Source: an uncultured Alphaproteobacteria bacterium
GTDB taxonomy: Bacteria > Pseudomonadota > Alphaproteobacteria > GCA-2731375
DNA: 12,405 nucleotides
Assembly: GCA_913049615.1 (NCBI GenBank)
Contig: CAJWZI010000021.1
Span: forward strand, 1 to 12,405
Direction of reading: 5' to 3'
The notes under the pieces were generated by a model. The model saw nothing but the letters and a program-made list of their open reading frames with translations, was not told where the DNA came from and did no database searches. The position numbers were made by a program, and so were the translations under genes. Each line of letters opens with the position of its first letter. Position 1 is the first letter of the stretch. This document shows, piece by piece, positions 11,604 to 12,405 of this stretch.

Positions 11604-12405
11604 CAGAATTCAAAATTGATCATCTGTTTCATGATAAAGATACCTGCGCTCATCCATACGAGGCCACCAGCGATCATAATCTTACCTAGATCAGCGGTGA
11701 ATAGGGGGGTGAGATATTCGGGATTGACCAAATACAAAAGACCCGTCATGAGAAATGGCAATGAACCAATTATTCCGGCCGAGCTTTTCGCCTCGGACGA
11801 CAGCGATTTCACTTTGTCTGCCATCTTCTTACGGTCACGCAAGATGCCGGACAGATTAGCCAATGTGTCGGCTAAATTTCCGCCTGTCTGCCCTTGAATG
11901 ATAAGAACAATTGTAAAAAACTGTAGTTCCGGCGTCTTGATCTGTTCCTGAGCCCGTTCCAGTGACACTTCGAGGGTTAGGCCCAGATTTTGAGATTCAA
12001 CAATTTCTAAAAATAGACCGGCCACAGGTTCCGGGCTTTCCGTCGCGATAATCTTCAAGCATTCACTTACTGGTAAACCCGATTTTATGCCGCGTACAAT
12101 GATGTCCACTGCATTGGCGAATTCCTTCGTGAATTTGTTAACCCGGCGCTTCGTCAAATAGAACAGCACATAACGCGGCAAGCCAAATCCGACGGTGATG
12201 GAGACGGGGACGATGCCCACAAGGTGATATCCCGTCATCTTATAAAGGATAGCCGCCACTACGGTAAAGGCAGTGCATAACAGGAAATAATTACGAAGCG
12301 TAAGGCGCAATCCAGCCTGACGTAGGGTTTCGCGCAGTTTTACGGCAAAAGTTTTCTTGGTCTTTGCATCTTCCAGTTGCCGCAGGCGGGACTGGATATC
12401 CCGTC
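11603..12405 (-). CDS. tadB: Tad pilus inner-membrane platform protein TadB (N-terminus outside the window)
   Basis: The frame is open to the window end, giving about 266 visible residues; the true start lies beyond 12405, since TadB proteins are normally about 320 residues. The visible upstream part is charged and cytoplasmic (LRQLEDAKTKKT). It is followed by two membrane segments, then the F domain: FANAVDIIVRGIKSGLPVSE, the hallmark QTGGNLADTLANLSGILRDR, and the C-terminal membrane pair (FLMTGLLYLVNPEYLTPLF and IMIAGGLVWMSAGIFIM). It partners TadC, whose start codon overlaps its stop. The TTG at 12308-12310 is an internal codon and not the start. The ATPase gene tadA/cpaF is expected just outside the window. 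Confidence 0.92.
   Translation of the reverse strand, partial: RDIQSRLRQLEDAKTKKTFAVKLRETLRQAGLRLTLRNYFLLCTAFTVVAAILYKMTGYHLVGIVPVSITVGFGLPRYVLFYLTKRRVNKFTKEFANAVDIIVRGIKSGLPVSECLKIIATESPEPVAGLFLEIVESQNLGLTLEVSLERAQEQIKTPELQFFTIVLIIQGQTGGNLADTLANLSGILRDRKKMADKVKSLSSEAKSSAGIIGSLPFLMTGLLYLVNPEYLTPLFTADLGKIMIAGGLVWMSAGIFIMKQMINFEF

Noticed and set aside
1..12405. CRISPR array, tRNA or rRNA genes, phage or defence genes
   Set aside because: No regularly spaced repeats, cloverleaf-like RNA or relevant protein motifs were seen in the window.

Overview
The window looks like a chromosomal segment of an alphaproteobacterium, probably a Rhodospirillales-like or related marine/soil lineage. I base this on the Tad pilus genes (TadB and TadC, with a TadD-type TPR lipoprotein and a short CpaC-type protein) and on the catabolic enzymes, whose relatives are common in that class. 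This is inferred from protein features only; there is no rRNA or marker gene to fix the taxon.

Left part (1-2800): a patchwork of two intact genes and debris. An NAD(P)-dependent Gfo/Idh/MocA oxidoreductase (442-1440, +) and a small HNL/methylesterase-type alpha/beta hydrolase (1734-2423, +) are surrounded by fragments: the C-terminal end of a haloalkane-dehalogenase-like hydrolase (54-284, -), a possible unidentified remnant (1484-1696, -), and the last ~28 codons of an IS66-type transposase (2476-2562, +). This looks like an old insertion and deletion junction.

Middle part (2804-7451): three hydrolase genes on the minus strand, read from high to low coordinates: a gamma-glutamyltransferase-like Ntn-hydrolase (5844-7451), an M14-like zinc carboxypeptidase/amidohydrolase of the DUF2817 family (4749-5831, 12 bp downstream) and a D-aminoacylase-like amidohydrolase (2804-4498, after a 250-bp gap). 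None has an export signal that I can see. Together they resemble a cytoplasmic catabolic cassette for an acylated amino acid or peptide-like amide. The Ntn-hydrolase keeps its autoprocessing threonine but has lost several residues that hold the gamma-glutamyl group, so the real substrate is probably not a gamma-glutamyl compound.

Right part (7750-12405): a Tad (Flp) pilus locus. TadB (cut by the window end) and TadC overlap by one base on the minus strand. The TadD-like lipoprotein is on the plus strand and converges on TadC. Divergent from tadD, on the minus strand, are a stand-alone CpaC N-terminal-domain protein and a response regulator with an altered receiver and a degenerate GGDEF domain that still has an RxxD I-site motif, which suggests a c-di-GMP or phosphorelay link to pilus control. 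The 463-bp divergent intergenic region (9240-9702) holds three dyad structures, including a large hairpin just before the CpaC-like start codon; these are the least ordinary non-coding signals in the window.
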